From positions 275,910-320,040 of the forward strand of contig NZ_CACSIJ010000001.1 of the NCBI RefSeq assembly GCF_902705855.1: 44,131 nucleotides of DNA. Direction: 5' to 3'. Numbering within the stretch: position 1 is the stretch's first letter; each line of letters begins with the position of its first letter. Made by a program: the position numbers and the translations under genes. The notes under the pieces are model-generated. The model worked only from the letters and a program-made list of their open reading frames with translations, had not been told where the DNA came from and ran no database searches. Below, in pieces: positions 1 through 9,334 of this stretch. Source of the stretch: Zhongshania aliphaticivorans. Lineage in GTDB: Bacteria > Pseudomonadota > Gammaproteobacteria > Pseudomonadales > Spongiibacteraceae.

Positions 1-279
1 CGCGACGATAGTAAGAACGACTAAAGCAAGTGCAAAATCTCCGTCTTTAATCAGGACAACGCTAGCAATCCATATAAACCAAGTAAATACGACCAAGCGG
101 TAAGTCCACTCCAACCATCTCGGCACAACTTGTTGACGAAGTGTTATTGCATCGCTGGCAGTGCGCTTTTCGGCACACCATTGCAAGGCCTGCTGCATTT
201 GGCGGCGGCCTTTAACCTCTTGAACCAACCAAACGACCAATGAAACAGCCGCAACCACCATCAGAATTAAATTCACCAT
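1..279 (-). CDS. lepB: Signal peptidase I, N-terminal part (runs off the window)
   Basis: The 93 visible residues start at an ATG preceded by AAAGGA and lie 15 bp after lepA on the same strand, the usual place for lepB. Two hydrophobic segments are visible: residues about 3-18, and about 60-93 containing WFIWIASVVLI followed by DFALALVVLTIVA. A basic, Gln-rich stretch (KGRRQMQQALQW) lies between them. LepB is the inner-membrane serine protease that removes Sec signal peptides. Its catalytic Ser and Lys lie beyond the window edge, so the call rests on gene order and membrane character. The first hydrophobic segment looks like an N-terminal extension relative to E. coli LepB. Another small membrane protein inserted between lepA and lepB cannot be excluded. 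Confidence 0.6.
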   Translation of the reverse strand, partial: MVNLILMVVAAVSLVVWLVQEVKGRRQMQQALQWCAEKRTASDAITLRQQVVPRWLEWTYRLVVFTWFIWIASVVLIKDGDFALALVVLTIVA

Positions 280-294
280 GCGGCTATTTATCCT

Positions 295-2094
295 TTAACT
301 ATCAATTTTAAGTACAGCCAAAAATGCTGTTTGTGGAATTTCGACATTACCCACTTGTTTCATCCGCTTTTTACCGGCCTTTTGCTTTTCTAATAGCTTG
401 CGCTTACGTGACACGTCGCCACCATAACACTTGGCTGTCACATTTTTCCGCAAAGCTTTAACGGTTTGCCGTGCTATAACATGGCCACCAATTGCAGCTT
501 GGATCGCAACATCAAACATCTGCCGAGGAATTAATTCCTGCATTTTATCAACTAATTGGCGTCCACGATTTTGCGCAATATCGCGATGTACAATCAACGC
601 CAAGGCATCAACTCTATCACCGTTTATTAATACGTCCAGTTTCACTAAATTGGCCGCTTCAAAACGGTCAAAACTATAGTCTAGGGATGCAAAGCCACGG
701 CTGACAGACTTTAGCCTATCAAAAAAGTCTAACACAACCTCGCTCATTGGAATCTCCCAATTCAGCGACACCTGTTGCCCAAGAAATTGCATATCTTTTT
801 GAATACCACGTTTCTCAGCACACAGGCTAATAACATTGCCTAAATGCTCTTGCGGCACGAGGATATTTACTCTGGCGATTGGCTCGCGGGTTTCTTCTAG
901 CTCACCAGGGTCGGGCATCGATGAGGGGTTATCGACCATCACAACTTGGCCGTTCTTTTTAAGAACTTCGTAGATAACTGTTGGCGCGGTTGTGATTAAA
1001 TCGAGATCGTACTCACGCTCTAAACGCTCCTGAATGATCTCCATATGCAAAGTGCCAAGGAAACCACAGCGGAAACCAAAACCTAAGGCGTCTGAACTTT
1101 CTGGCTCATAGAACAAAGACGCATCATTCAAAGTTAGTTTGCTCAACGCAACGCGAAAATCTTCATAGTCCTCGGTCGATACCGTAAACAATCCCGCATA
1201 AACCTGCGGCTTCACTTTTTTAAAGCCCGGTAAAGATGCGACTGTTGGCGTAGATGCATGAGTAAACGTATCGCCAACTGGCGCACCGTGAATATCTTTA
1301 ATACCCGCGATAACAAATCCAACTTCACCGGCGCGCAATATACCCGTCGCAGTTTGTTTGGGCGTAAAAATACCGACTGAGTCCACCACTTGCGATTTAC
1401 CAAGTGATTTAGTAATTATTTTATCGCCACGTTTCAGCGTGCCGTGCTTAACGCGCACCAAGGAGACGACACCTTGGTAGTTATCAAACCATGAATCAAT
1501 AATCAAGGCTTGCAATGGTGCATCTGGATCACCCACCGGCGGCGGAATCTTAGCCACTAAATGCTCTAGCGCATCAACAATGCCCATGCCAGACTTAGCC
1601 GACACGGCAACTGCCTCACTGGCATCAACACCTATGATCTCTTCAATTTCATGCTTTACCTTGTCTGGATCTGCCTGTGGCAAATCCATTTTGTTCAGAA
1701 TAGGCAGTACTTCCAAGCCCTGCTCTATCGCCGTGTAACAGTTCGCAACTGATTGGGCCTCTACACCCTGCGCCGCATCGACCACCAGCAAAGCGCCTTC
1801 ACAGGCCGCTAAGGAGCGAGATACTTCGTAGGAAAAGTCAACGTGACCAGGCGTGTCAATAAAGTTTAGCTGATAGGTTTTACCGTCAAGCGCGGTGTAG
1901 TTCAGCGTGACAGATTGGGCTTTAATGGTAATACCGCGCTCGCGCTCGATATCCATTGAATCTAATACTTGGGCTGACATTTCACGCTCTGTCAAACCAC
2001 CACAGGTTTGGATGAAACGATCAGCAAGGGTAGATTTACCATGATCAATATGGGCAATTATTGAGAAATTGCGAATTAAATCGAGACTGGACAC
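295..2094 (-). CDS. lepA: Elongation factor 4 (back-translocating GTPase LepA)
   Basis: This 599-residue protein is full length for LepA (about 600). The GTPase signatures are in order: the P-loop AHIDHGKST near residues 14-22, the G3 motif DTPGH near residue 80 and the G4 motif NKMD near residue 134. The EF-G-like domains follow, with [14 protein letters not shown] in domain V and the LepA-specific C-terminal domain ending in [13 protein letters not shown]. LepA is a ribosome-associated GTPase that acts on stalled or mistranslocated ribosomes and helps 30S biogenesis and initiation. It follows rseC after an 88-bp gap and precedes lepB by 15 bp, the enterobacterial order. No damage or key-residue loss is visible. 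Confidence 0.97.
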   Translation of the reverse strand: MSSLDLIRNFSIIAHIDHGKSTLADRFIQTCGGLTEREMSAQVLDSMDIERERGITIKAQSVTLNYTALDGKTYQLNFIDTPGHVDFSYEVSRSLAACEGALLVVDAAQGVEAQSVANCYTAIEQGLEVLPILNKMDLPQADPDKVKHEIEEIIGVDASEAVAVSAKSGMGIVDALEHLVAKIPPPVGDPDAPLQALIIDSWFDNYQGVVSLVRVKHGTLKRGDKIITKSLGKSQVVDSVGIFTPKQTATGILRAGEVGFVIAGIKDIHGAPVGDTFTHASTPTVASLPGFKKVKPQVYAGLFTVSTEDYEDFRVALSKLTLNDASLFYEPESSDALGFGFRCGFLGTLHMEIIQERLEREYDLDLITTAPTVIYEVLKKNGQVVMVDNPSSMPDPGELEETREPIARVNILVPQEHLGNVISLCAEKRGIQKDMQFLGQQVSLNWEIPMSEVVLDFFDRLKSVSRGFASLDYSFDRFEAANLVKLDVLINGDRVDALALIVHRDIAQNRGRQLVDKMQELIPRQMFDVAIQAAIGGHVIARQTVKALRKNVTAKCYGGDVSRKRKLLEKQKAGKKRMKQVGNVEIPQTAFLAVLKIDS

Positions 2095-2182
2095 GCTCGG
2101 CTTATACCTCAGAGAAACAAAAATGATGAAATTTCAGAGGCGCGATTGTATCGCAAAGCCACGGCTCTAGGCTATGAATGAC

Positions 2183-2674
2183 TCACTCGGAATAGAGCGT
2201 AGCGCTAATAGCAAGCGAATCAACCGTAGTTGGGGTGTATTTAGCCACTACCGAGGCCTGAAAAGCGGGTTTATTCTGAATATACATGGCGTGTAAGCGA
2301 ACAAACACCATGCCCAGCACAAAACCCAGTAAGGCACCCACCGCAGCGACCCCATCACTAGAGGCATACTGTGAAGCCAATGCCATACCGGCAATCATGC
2401 TGAGCAGAGGGAGCAAATACACCATCATCGCGCCAGTAATCAAGGCACGCTCTGGAATACTGATTTCGACTTCATCATCTAAATGAAAAGCATCAGCAGA
2501 CTGGGAACCGAGTAGTACTCGTAACTGATTACGACGCCCGTCAGTTGCTTTATTCATTAAACCTTGGCCGCAACCTTTTTGCGCCGCACAGCTGCCGCAA
2601 GTACTGCGGCGAATAGTTTCAACCCACAGTGCCTTGTCTTCAATGCCGACAACACGCCCCGTTTCAGTTATCAC
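2183..2674 (-). CDS. rseC: SoxR-reducing/sigma-E regulatory membrane protein RseC (MucC)
   Basis: The 163-residue protein has a cytoplasmic N-terminus with the RseC cysteine cluster C26-x2-C29-x5-C35 (STCGSCAAQKGCG). Two transmembrane helices follow, at about residues 78-100 and 105-125, and then a hydrophilic tail. RseC/MucC is an inner-membrane protein of the sigma-E operon. In E. coli it takes part in keeping SoxR reduced with the Rsx complex, and its effect on sigma-E is modest. The start overlaps the rseB stop by 4 bp, indicating translational coupling. Length, Cys motif and position all fit the family. Confidence 0.93.
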   Translation of the reverse strand: MITETGRVVGIEDKALWVETIRRSTCGSCAAQKGCGQGLMNKATDGRRNQLRVLLGSQSADAFHLDDEVEISIPERALITGAMMVYLLPLLSMIAGMALASQYASSDGVAAVGALLGFVLGMVFVRLHAMYIQNKPAFQASVVAKYTPTTVDSLAISATLYSE

Positions 2675-3588
2675 CGCTGATCCCAGCTCAAAGATTTTGC
2701 TACCTGTTTGGCAGTTAGCATAGGGACCTCGCCCACCACGGTCGCAAACATTCCACTTTCGGGAAAGGCAACAGTATAACTAACCGACGCACCGCGCCGC
2801 ATACCGCCCTCAGTAACAGCCACTGCACCGGAATCCGTCGTTAACAGCGGCTCAACAAATACTGACATTACCGCAAGACCATCGGTGTAGGTCATTGCGG
2901 CATTGCCGTCACCAGCTTCTTTTAGTGGCGTAAAGCCAGCGGGAATCCAGTCTGGCCGCCACACTCGTATATGCATCGCGGCCGGATCATTTACAGCAAC
3001 GTCTTTATGCTGCACTTCAATAGCACCGTCCACAATCAGTTCATTGTCAGGAATATTTAAATCCAGCATCACATACTGAAAGCGCTCAAGCACTTTGCCC
3101 TGCTGATTTACAATATCTGAACGCAGCAATAAGCCGGTTTCGCTGTCCAGCGACAATTTATAACCTAGGCGGTACACATCACGTGGTTTTATTGACAATA
3201 TAACGGCATCGCGGCCAGCCACTCGGCCTTCACCCTCGACATCGACATCGTAATAGCGATAAAAGCCCTGCTCATCATCTGCGTTAAAAAGACGAATTAA
3301 CTGGGGGCCGGGATGAACACAATTCACATCGTGTCCGTGATGAACCAAATCTTGATGGTTGCCGTCCAGCGACTCTAAGGCCTCAAACTCTTTACCATCG
3401 TGAACGGTGTGAGTAATGCGGTAACTGCTAAGCTGCTCACCTAACTGATAAGTAACAATAGCGCGATAGTTCAGCTCACGATGACTGTGCGTCATCTTAT
3501 TGAGCAGTTCGCTACCGGATTCAAGACTGAATACTGGGGCGCTAACTAATATTGCAGCTAGCGCCGTAAAGGCAAGCCGAACGATCAC
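2671..3588 (-). CDS. rseB: Sigma-E regulatory protein RseB (MucB), periplasmic
   Basis: The 305-residue protein has an N-terminal signal peptide (residues about 1-21, ending APVFS). The MucB/RseB two-domain body follows, a large LolA-like lipid-binding N-domain to about residue 190 and a smaller C-terminal domain from about residue 205. RseB binds the periplasmic part of RseA and protects it from DegS. It releases RseA when it senses mislocalised lipopolysaccharide. It starts 1 bp after the rseA stop and overlaps rseC, so it belongs to one transcription unit. Family length is about 310-320, so it is complete. Confidence 0.93.
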   Translation of the reverse strand: MIVRLAFTALAAILVSAPVFSLESGSELLNKMTHSHRELNYRAIVTYQLGEQLSSYRITHTVHDGKEFEALESLDGNHQDLVHHGHDVNCVHPGPQLIRLFNADDEQGFYRYYDVDVEGEGRVAGRDAVILSIKPRDVYRLGYKLSLDSETGLLLRSDIVNQQGKVLERFQYVMLDLNIPDNELIVDGAIEVQHKDVAVNDPAAMHIRVWRPDWIPAGFTPLKEAGDGNAAMTYTDGLAVMSVFVEPLLTTDSGAVAVTEGGMRRGASVSYTVAFPESGMFATVVGEVPMLTAKQVAKSLSWDQR

Positions 3589-3589
3589 G

Positions 3590-4171
3590 CTATTCGGACT
3601 CCTGAGACACTACACGTGCGTAAGACACCATGCCTTGACCGTTATTAAACGCAGCCCGATCTGTGTGCTTGCGCAAATACGCCTCAAAGCGTTTACGCGC
3701 TTCAACGTCATTATTCAGCAACGGCCCAGCAGGAGATGCCTGCGCCTGAGCACTCACCGCCACGCCACCAACAGCGGCTGATGAAGCTTGTGCAGGATAA
3801 ACGCGGCCACTCACGCCATTGTTATCCGCCACCATTTGCGTTGAGCCGCCAAACATATTGCTGCCCATTGAGCCAATAACCACCACTGCAGCAACACTTG
3901 CAGCAATAGCTAACCCAGACATAGCCTGCTTCCAGCCCGTTCCGCCGCCACTCATTAGCTCTTCGTCGGCAATCTCAGCCATAACTCGCGACGAAATATC
4001 CCATCCCATGAATGGATTACTTTCGTTTTTGAGCAACTGCTGTGAGCGGTGCAAATCAGCCCATTCGGTACGGATTGCTTGCTCGTCGGCAGTGAGAATA
4101 CGCCGAAGCTCAAGCTCGCTAGCCTCGCCATCCATCAATGCTGATAGAGATTCTCTGACGGTATCGTTCAT
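3590..4171 (-). CDS. rseA: Anti-sigma-E factor RseA (MucA)
   Basis: The protein has 193 residues. The N-terminal cytoplasmic sigma-binding domain begins with [19 protein letters not shown], the typical acidic 'LSALMDGE' opening of RseA/MucA. A single transmembrane helix lies at about residues 84-103 (SGLAIAASVAAVVVIGS) and a Gln/Ala-rich periplasmic domain follows. RseA holds sigma-E at the membrane and is degraded by DegS and RseP under envelope stress. The start overlaps the end of rpoE by 4 bp, which fits balanced production of sigma and anti-sigma factor. The helix and opening motif make the call secure although the periplasmic part is variable. Confidence 0.93.
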   Translation of the reverse strand: MNDTVRESLSALMDGEASELELRRILTADEQAIRTEWADLHRSQQLLKNESNPFMGWDISSRVMAEIADEELMSGGGTGWKQAMSGLAIAASVAAVVVIGSMGSNMFGGSTQMVADNNGVSGRVYPAQASSAAVGGVAVSAQAQASPAGPLLNNDVEARKRFEAYLRKHTDRAAFNNGQGMVSYARVVSQESE

Positions 4172-4764
4172 ACTTCCACCTCTTCGCCACTTATCTGGGC
4201 TTTAACTCGCAGATCGACTGCCTCTCGGGCGCGAAAAATACGCGACCGAACCGTACCGACCGGACAATCCATTACCGATGCAATATCTTCATAACTCAAA
4301 CCATCAAACTCGCGCAGGCTAAGTGCCGACCGCAAATCTTCTGGCAGGGCCTTTATAGCGTCCTGTACCACTTTCTTCAGCTCTGCGCCGTAAAGTTGGT
4401 TTTCCGGCGTTTCTATATCCTTCAGGCCAGAGGGGCCCTCGAAATACTCCGCGTCAGCAACATCAACATCAACACCAGGTGGACGGCGATTACGCGCTAC
4501 CAGATAATTTTTTGCGGTATTAATCGCAATCCGGTAAAGCCATGTATAAAACGCACTGTCACCCCGAAATTTAGGTAGCGCGCGATAGGCTTTTATAAAT
4601 GCCTCCTGCGCCACATCCTGAATTTCGTCATTATCTTTCACATAACGTGAAATCAAGCCGAATATTTTGTGCTGATACTTGAGCACGAGCATATCAAATG
4701 CGCGTTTATCGCCCTTTTGTACCCGCTCAACCAGCTGCTGATCCGTCTGTTTAGGCTCGGCCAT
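4168..4764 (-). CDS. rpoE: RNA polymerase sigma-E factor (RpoE/AlgU)
   Basis: This 198-residue ECF sigma factor is close in length to E. coli RpoE and Pseudomonas AlgU. Region 2 spans about residues 20-95, with [20 protein letters not shown] in 2.2-2.3 and [21 protein letters not shown] after it. Region 4 is the helix-turn-helix at about 150-185 ([20 protein letters not shown]). It directs envelope-stress transcription and is restrained by RseA, encoded directly downstream. GAGG lies 6 bp before the ATG. A close match to the sigma-E promoter lies upstream, so autoregulation is likely. Confidence 0.97.
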   Translation of the reverse strand: MAEPKQTDQQLVERVQKGDKRAFDMLVLKYQHKIFGLISRYVKDNDEIQDVAQEAFIKAYRALPKFRGDSAFYTWLYRIAINTAKNYLVARNRRPPGVDVDVADAEYFEGPSGLKDIETPENQLYGAELKKVVQDAIKALPEDLRSALSLREFDGLSYEDIASVMDCPVGTVRSRIFRAREAVDLRVKAQISGEEVEV

Positions 4765-4800
4765 ATTGCCTCACCGCAAGCCATTCGGCAGCATCTGTTG

Positions 4801-4828
4801 AATAGACCACCATGGCTAAAAGAAGTTC
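4801..4828 (-). promoter_or_regulatory. Sigma-E-type promoter of the rpoE operon
   Basis: On the minus strand GAACTT (4823-4828) is followed after exactly 15 bp by GTCTATT (4801-4807). This matches the sigma-E consensus GGAACTT-N15/16-GTCTAA. It would start transcription some 30 bp before the rpoE ATG. The site is seen directly; its use is inferred from the family rule that rpoE is self-activated. Confidence 0.8.
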
Positions 4829-4888
4829 TCTCATCGTATCCCTTTTCAGCATATCCACCGCTTAATGCGATGGTTACGCAGGCAAATA

Positions 4889-4917
4889 TTGGTAAGGCGA
4901 CTTTCTATCAGTATACT
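4889..4917 (+). promoter_or_regulatory. Sigma-70 promoter for nadB
   Basis: TTGGTA (4889-4894) and TATACT (4912-4917) are separated by 17 bp on the plus strand. They lie about 60 bp upstream of the nadB start, in the region divergent from rpoE. Confidence 0.6.
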
Positions 4918-4980
4918 TTGCGCCAATTTAGATCCCGAGCAGCATATTATAGCTGCACTGTGGCAGGAGCAAATAACAAC

Positions 4981-6576
4981 ATGACCCACTACCATTCACA
5001 CGATGTTCTGGTGATAGGCAGCGGCGCCGCAGGTCTCACTTTAGCGCTGCAACTCGCGGATAGTGCACGCATCGCGGTTATCAGCAAAGGCGAGCTTAAC
5101 GCCGGATCCACGTATTGGGCACAAGGCGGCATTGCCGCAGTGCTCCACGACGGTGACACCATCGATGCTCACGTCGCCGATACTCTGGCCGCTGGCGCCC
5201 AACTCTGCCACGAAGACAGCGTGCGCTTCACCGTTAAAAATAGCAGTGACAGCATTAAATGGCTGCTATCACAGGGCGTGCAATTTAGTCGCTACGAACA
5301 AAGCAGCGACGCCTTTCACCTAACGCGCGAAGGAGGCCATAGCCAGCGTCGTATTATTCACGCAGCGGACGCAACCGGACGAGAAGTATCAGAAACACTC
5401 ACTAATCGCGCGAAAGAAAACGCCAACATTGAAATCTTTACAAGGCACGTCGCCGTAGACTTAATTATCGCACAAGATCACTGTCACGGCGCTTACGTGC
5501 TGAACAGAGACAGCGGGCACGTCGAATTGTTCCACGCAAAAGCCATTGTGTTAGCGACCGGCGGCGCTAATAAAGCGTATTTGTATACCAGTAATCCCGA
5601 TGGCGCTAGTGGTGACGGTATCGCCATGGCTTGGCGGGCAGGATGCCGCGTGGCAAATATGGAATTTAACCAATTCCATCCGACCTGCCTTTACCACCCT
5701 AAAGCTAAATCGTTCCTTATTACTGAGGCCATTCGTGGTGAAGGTGGCCGGCTGATTTCCGCCAACGGCGAACGTTTTATGTTCCGCTACGACGAGCGTG
5801 GTGAGCTAGCCCCCCGCGACGTGGTTGCTCGCGCCATTGACCATGAAATGAAGCGACTCGGCAGCGACTGCGTCTATCTCGACATTAGCCACAAATCACC
5901 CGAGTTTTTACTCGAGCACTTCCCCACCATAAAGGCCCGCTGCCTTGAACTCGGGATCGACATAACCCGCGAAGCCATCCCCGTTGTACCTGCCGCGCAC
6001 TACACCTGCGGCGGAGTGATGGTAGATCAATACGGCCAAACCGATATTCCAGGGCTATACGCCATTGGCGAAACGTCATTTACAGGGCTGCACGGCGCGA
6101 ACCGCCTCGCGAGCAACTCTTTGCTAGAGTGCTTCGTTTACGGCACTTCCGCAGCAGCAGATATCCGCCAACGACTGGCAGATCTACCCTCACCAAAGAT
6201 TGCACTACCGTGGGATGAGTCGCAAGTTACCGACTCTGACGAAGACGTGGTTATATCCCACAACTGGGATGAATTACGGCGTTTTATGTGGGATTACGTT
6301 GGTATTGTTCGCACCAATAAACGCCTACAGCGCGCACTAAATAGAGCAGCCCTACTCCAGCAGGAGATAGATGAATACTACTCCAATTACAAAGTCAGCA
6401 ATGACTTATTGGAATTACGAAATCTTGCCATGGTCGCAGAACTGATTATTCGCTCGGCCTTGCAGCGCACCGAGAGCCGAGGCTTACATTACACCTTAGA
6501 TTACCCTCAGCAATCCGATATCGCCGAAGACACCATCCTTACACCGGACAACTTCCACAAGAGTAGCGAGACTTAA
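4981..6576 (+). CDS. nadB: L-aspartate oxidase
   Basis: The 531-residue flavoprotein oxidises L-aspartate to iminoaspartate, the first step of de novo NAD synthesis, with fumarate or oxygen as acceptor. The FAD dinucleotide motif GSGAAGLT is at residues 13-20. The succinate dehydrogenase-like active-site blocks follow in order: [57 protein letters not shown] and [13 protein letters not shown]. The reading frame is open further upstream. ATG 4981 was chosen because AGGAG lies about 10 bp before it, the N-terminus then matches the family, and a promoter sits inside the longer frame. Its TAA overlaps the TAA of convergent ygfX within the palindrome CTTAAG. Confidence 0.96.
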   Translation: MTHYHSHDVLVIGSGAAGLTLALQLADSARIAVISKGELNAGSTYWAQGGIAAVLHDGDTIDAHVADTLAAGAQLCHEDSVRFTVKNSSDSIKWLLSQGVQFSRYEQSSDAFHLTREGGHSQRRIIHAADATGREVSETLTNRAKENANIEIFTRHVAVDLIIAQDHCHGAYVLNRDSGHVELFHAKAIVLATGGANKAYLYTSNPDGASGDGIAMAWRAGCRVANMEFNQFHPTCLYHPKAKSFLITEAIRGEGGRLISANGERFMFRYDERGELAPRDVVARAIDHEMKRLGSDCVYLDISHKSPEFLLEHFPTIKARCLELGIDITREAIPVVPAAHYTCGGVMVDQYGQTDIPGLYAIGETSFTGLHGANRLASNSLLECFVYGTSAAADIRQRLADLPSPKIALPWDESQVTDSDEDVVISHNWDELRRFMWDYVGIVRTNKRLQRALNRAALLQQEIDEYYSNYKVSNDLLELRNLAMVAELIIRSALQRTESRGLHYTLDYPQQSDIAEDTILTPDNFHKSSET

Positions 6577-7025
6577 GGAATACGCGCGAAATTAGCGATT
6601 TGACGAAGTTTTCGATACTGATGTGCATCAAGGTGATCCGGCAACACCAGCACCGATTGCACTCGACCACTGAGAAGCCGAAAACGCAATACCACAGCAA
6701 AAGGCAATACCACCGCATCTAGCCAATCGACTTGCTGAGCGCCTAGCGTTGAGGAATATCTGACATCACCGCGGAAAATACGCCAACGATTATCTGCAAA
6801 AGCAATATGACCCAGCGAGTGATAATGCAAAAAATAAACATCGCGATATATGTAAAAACCCGCGCTGAACAGCAATAACACCATCAACACCACCGCGACA
6901 AAGGGTGGCACAAGCAAGTATAAACCCATCACCGCGAGGCCATGCACCCCCACAAAATAACCATATAACAGCCGTGAGGGACGAAACTTAAGATCTAGGG
7001 GTTTTGGTGAACGCATTAATGTCAT
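6573..7025 (-). CDS. ygfX: YgfX-like membrane protein (CptA family)
   Basis: The 150-residue protein has a short basic N-terminus, two adjacent transmembrane helices (about residues 20-60, joined at [10 protein letters not shown]) and a soluble C-terminal half rich in beta strands. This is the architecture of YgfX/CptA, encoded next to sdhE in many gammaproteobacteria. YgfX was described as an inner-membrane partner of SdhE and as a toxin affecting cell-division and cytoskeletal proteins. Sequence conservation in the family is weak, so the call leans on the helix pattern and the neighbour. It overlaps the 3' end of sdhE by 38 bp, or 29 bp if the second Met is used. Confidence 0.75.
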   Translation of the reverse strand: MTLMRSPKPLDLKFRPSRLLYGYFVGVHGLAVMGLYLLVPPFVAVVLMVLLLFSAGFYIYRDVYFLHYHSLGHIAFADNRWRIFRGDVRYSSTLGAQQVDWLDAVVLPFAVVLRFRLLSGRVQSVLVLPDHLDAHQYRKLRQIANFARIP

Positions 7026-7248
7026 CGACGATCATCGCCAAATCAGGGTCTTCCGGAAGATTTCGACCCAGAAACCACATAAATAAATCCGTGTCCTCAC
7101 TCTCAAGTAAATTAATAAAGCGTTGCTGATTATCAGCATCCAAATCTCTAAAGCGATGCTCCACGTACGGCACCATAACCAAATCCAACTCCAGCATGCC
7201 GCGACGGCAGGCCCAGCGAATTCGCTTGAACTCGTTTTCTGAAACCAT
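6988..7248 (-). CDS. sdhE: FAD assembly factor SdhE (CptB/YgfY)
   Basis: The 86-residue protein carries the defining RGxxE motif at R16-G17-E20 (CRRGMLELD) and the WFLGRNLPEDPDL region typical of the family. SdhE binds succinate dehydrogenase and fumarate reductase flavoproteins and promotes covalent attachment of FAD. The frame is open to 7359. ATG 7248 was chosen because it gives the family length, has GTGGA upstream, and a TATAAT box lies at 7300-7305 inside the longer version. It sits before ygfX and divergent from ygfZ, a common gammaproteobacterial arrangement. Confidence 0.93.
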   Translation of the reverse strand: MVSENEFKRIRWACRRGMLELDLVMVPYVEHRFRDLDADNQQRFINLLESEDTDLFMWFLGRNLPEDPDLAMIVDDINAFTKTPRS

Positions 7249-7299
7249 TATTTTCCACTTCATCACGGTAGCCTGCATTAAGCGGCTACAAAAACGCGT

Positions 7300-7328
7300 A
7301 TTATAGCGGCAATCGGCGGCAATCACAC
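7300..7328 (-). promoter_or_regulatory. Putative sdhE-ygfX promoter
   Basis: On the minus strand a perfect TATAAT (7300-7305) lies about 50 bp upstream of the sdhE ATG. The hexamer 17 bp further up is GTGTGA (7323-7328), a poor -35 match. The -10 box is clear and the rest is tentative. Confidence 0.45.
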
Positions 7329-7384
7329 CGCAGCTAACTTTATACTTACACCTCGGCACCTAGCAGCAACACCTCTGAGACACT

Positions 7385-8428
7385 ATGAATACATTTTGGG
7401 AATGTTTAACAGATCAATATCCTAAGAGCACCCTATCGGCAGGGCATTACTGGAAGGTTGCTAGTTCACCAAGCGCGGAGCTTAGTGACTGCAATATCAG
7501 CGCGCTTAGTCAATACGGCTTTCTTGCCATTGAGGGGCCTGACAGCAGTAAATTTCTACAAGGCCAAACCACCTGCGATTGGCGCAAAATAGACACCGAA
7601 AACGCCGCGCTGGGAAGCTATTGCAATATTAAAGGCCGCATGGTGATAAGTTTTATCGCGGGTATGCGCAGCAGTGACAACGTACTACTCAGGCTCCATG
7701 CCGATACCGCCGAGTCAGCCTGTGCCACACTGGCAAAGTACATTGTATTCTCAAAAGCGAAAATTCGTGACGCGACATCCGAATACGTAGCGATTGGCAT
7801 CTCCGGCAAAAGCGCCAGAAGCCAGTTAATACAGCACATAGGCATGGCCCCCACTGCACTAATGAAGCAAGTCACCGACGGCCAAACCGTTTTAGTACAG
7901 CTAGACGATGAAGGTGAGCGATTTGAATGCTGGACACTGGCAGAGTCCGCTATTGAGCTATGGGCGAAGCTAAGCACCAACGCCACCGCGATAGACTCGA
8001 CCCACTGGGAGGCCCAAAACATTGCAGCAGGTCTTGGTGAAATTTGCGCCGCCACCCAAGACACTTTCATTCCCCAAATGCTAAATTACCAACTTATTGG
8101 CGGCGTTAGCTTTAATAAAGGCTGTTATACCGGTCAGGAAGTGGTTGCCAGAATGCAATACCGCGGCAAGCTCAAGCGTCGTTTGTATCGCGCCACAATG
8201 GCTCAATCTGACGGTACATTTAGCCACGCCCCCGGTACAGATTTATATAGCGGTGATCAAACACAAAGTATTGGCAACCTGGTATCGGCGGTTGAAAACA
8301 AGGACAAGGTTGAATTATTAGCGGTACTAACGGAAGACTCAGTAGCAGCAAACAATATTCATTTTGCAGATGAATCCATCTGCTTAACAATATTAGACCT
8401 GCCTTACGCCCTTCCTTCTGCCGAATAA
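7385..8428 (+). CDS. ygfZ: Folate-binding protein YgfZ (Fe-S cluster maintenance)
   Basis: This 347-residue member of the GcvT-like fold family carries the YgfZ signature KGCYTGQE at residues 245-252, including the essential Cys247. The N-terminal region has FLQGQTTCDW near residues 57-66, typical of YgfZ. The protein uses tetrahydrofolate in repair or assembly of certain Fe-S enzymes, such as the radical methylthiotransferase MiaB. It is divergent from sdhE with 136 bp between the two starts, and a 10-bp-stem hairpin follows its stop. Length is near the usual 320-330. Confidence 0.93.
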   Translation: MNTFWECLTDQYPKSTLSAGHYWKVASSPSAELSDCNISALSQYGFLAIEGPDSSKFLQGQTTCDWRKIDTENAALGSYCNIKGRMVISFIAGMRSSDNVLLRLHADTAESACATLAKYIVFSKAKIRDATSEYVAIGISGKSARSQLIQHIGMAPTALMKQVTDGQTVLVQLDDEGERFECWTLAESAIELWAKLSTNATAIDSTHWEAQNIAAGLGEICAATQDTFIPQMLNYQLIGGVSFNKGCYTGQEVVARMQYRGKLKRRLYRATMAQSDGTFSHAPGTDLYSGDQTQSIGNLVSAVENKDKVELLAVLTEDSVAANNIHFADESICLTILDLPYALPSAE

Positions 8429-8432
8429 ACAC

Positions 8433-8455
8433 TGTGGCGCAGTATCTGCGCCACA
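8433..8455. terminator. Hairpin between convergent ygfZ and SDR gene
   Basis: A perfect 10-bp inverted repeat, TGTGGCGCAG and CTGCGCCACA, has a 3-nt loop (TAT). It lies between two convergent genes. No T-tract follows on either strand, so it is a stem-loop that may serve both directions rather than a canonical intrinsic terminator. Confidence 0.55.
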
Positions 8456-8480
8456 TACTTCGGCAAAACAAATGCGATTA

Positions 8481-9320
8481 TTAAATACGCTTCAGCACCA
8501 TTCGGGTACCGGCATTCATAAGCGGCACCAATAAACGATCGTAGCAGCTAGGCAATAATCGCTGAACCACATCCAGCAACTTAGCATCACCCCCGATAAG
8601 TACCCGCGTCTTGGATTTACGCATTCCACGTATAATAACCGCAGCGGCTTTTTCTGGCGTGGTGGCAGCAATGCTATTAAAAAGATCCGCCGTTTTCCCA
8701 ATATCAGCCGCGTTACCCGTAATCGAATTTAGGTGCCTGCCATTATTGGCTATATTGGTTTTTATACCACCGGGATGCACCGTAACCACCTTTACCTTGG
8801 TGTCACGTAAATCTTGACGCAAGGATTCTGAATAACCTCTTACCGCAAATTTAGCGGCGTTATACGACGATTGCGACGGTACCGACATCAAACCAAATAA
8901 AGACGAAATATTGACCACGCAGGCTTCTGGGCGCTCCAGCAACTCAGGCAAGAAAGCCTCTACCCCGTTAATCACACCCCAGTAATTAATACCGAACACC
9001 CACTCCATTTGTTCACGCGGCTGCTCAGCGGCGTGGCAACTCAGCGCCACGCCTGCATTATTAATAATTCCATCTACCACTCCAAAGTGCGCCTTTACTG
9101 ACTTTGCCCACGCTTTCATGGCCGCATTATCGCTAACATCTAATTTAGCCAAAAATAGCTCAGACTCATCGCCATACTCACGAAGAACTTGTAAGTTTGC
9201 CTCGACAATATCTGAAGCCGCAACCCGGGCCCCAGCAGCTCTTAAACCAATAACCAACGCTCTACCAATACCTGATCCGGCACCGGTCACGGCGATAACT
9301 TTATTATTAAAATTTTTCAC
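8481..9320 (-). CDS. Short-chain dehydrogenase/reductase (catabolic operon, gene 4)
   Basis: This 279-residue classical SDR has the cofactor motif TGAGSGIG at residues 12-19 and NNAG at 87-90. The catalytic residues are Ser140, Tyr153 and Lys157 (YNAAK). Asp37 at the end of the second strand suggests NAD(H) preference. Its C-terminal extension, with PEKAAAVIIRGMRKSKTRVLIG, is typical of SDRs encoded beside Baeyer-Villiger monooxygenases. It is the last gene of a four-gene operon and starts 14 bp after the monooxygenase stop. A likely role is oxidation of an alcohol to the ketone that the monooxygenase accepts. The substrate is not known. Confidence 0.9.
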   Translation of the reverse strand: MKNFNNKVIAVTGAGSGIGRALVIGLRAAGARVAASDIVEANLQVLREYGDESELFLAKLDVSDNAAMKAWAKSVKAHFGVVDGIINNAGVALSCHAAEQPREQMEWVFGINYWGVINGVEAFLPELLERPEACVVNISSLFGLMSVPSQSSYNAAKFAVRGYSESLRQDLRDTKVKVVTVHPGGIKTNIANNGRHLNSITGNAADIGKTADLFNSIAATTPEKAAAVIIRGMRKSKTRVLIGGDAKLLDVVQRLLPSCYDRLLVPLMNAGTRMVLKRI

Positions 9321-9334
9321 CCTAAGCCTCTAAA

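Noticed and set aside
2183-4168. MucD/DegP protease gene in the sigma-E operon, as in Pseudomonas
   Set aside because: No such gene is present; the operon passes from rseC directly to lepA as in enterobacteria.
3819-4205. Open frame antisense to rseA
   Set aside because: Low-complexity Ser/Ile/Pro composition, no domain, opposite a well-supported gene.
4669-4980. N-terminal extension of nadB by about 100 codons
   Set aside because: It overlaps rpoE and its promoter on the other strand, contains the nadB promoter, and the ATG at 4981 gives the normal family N-terminus.
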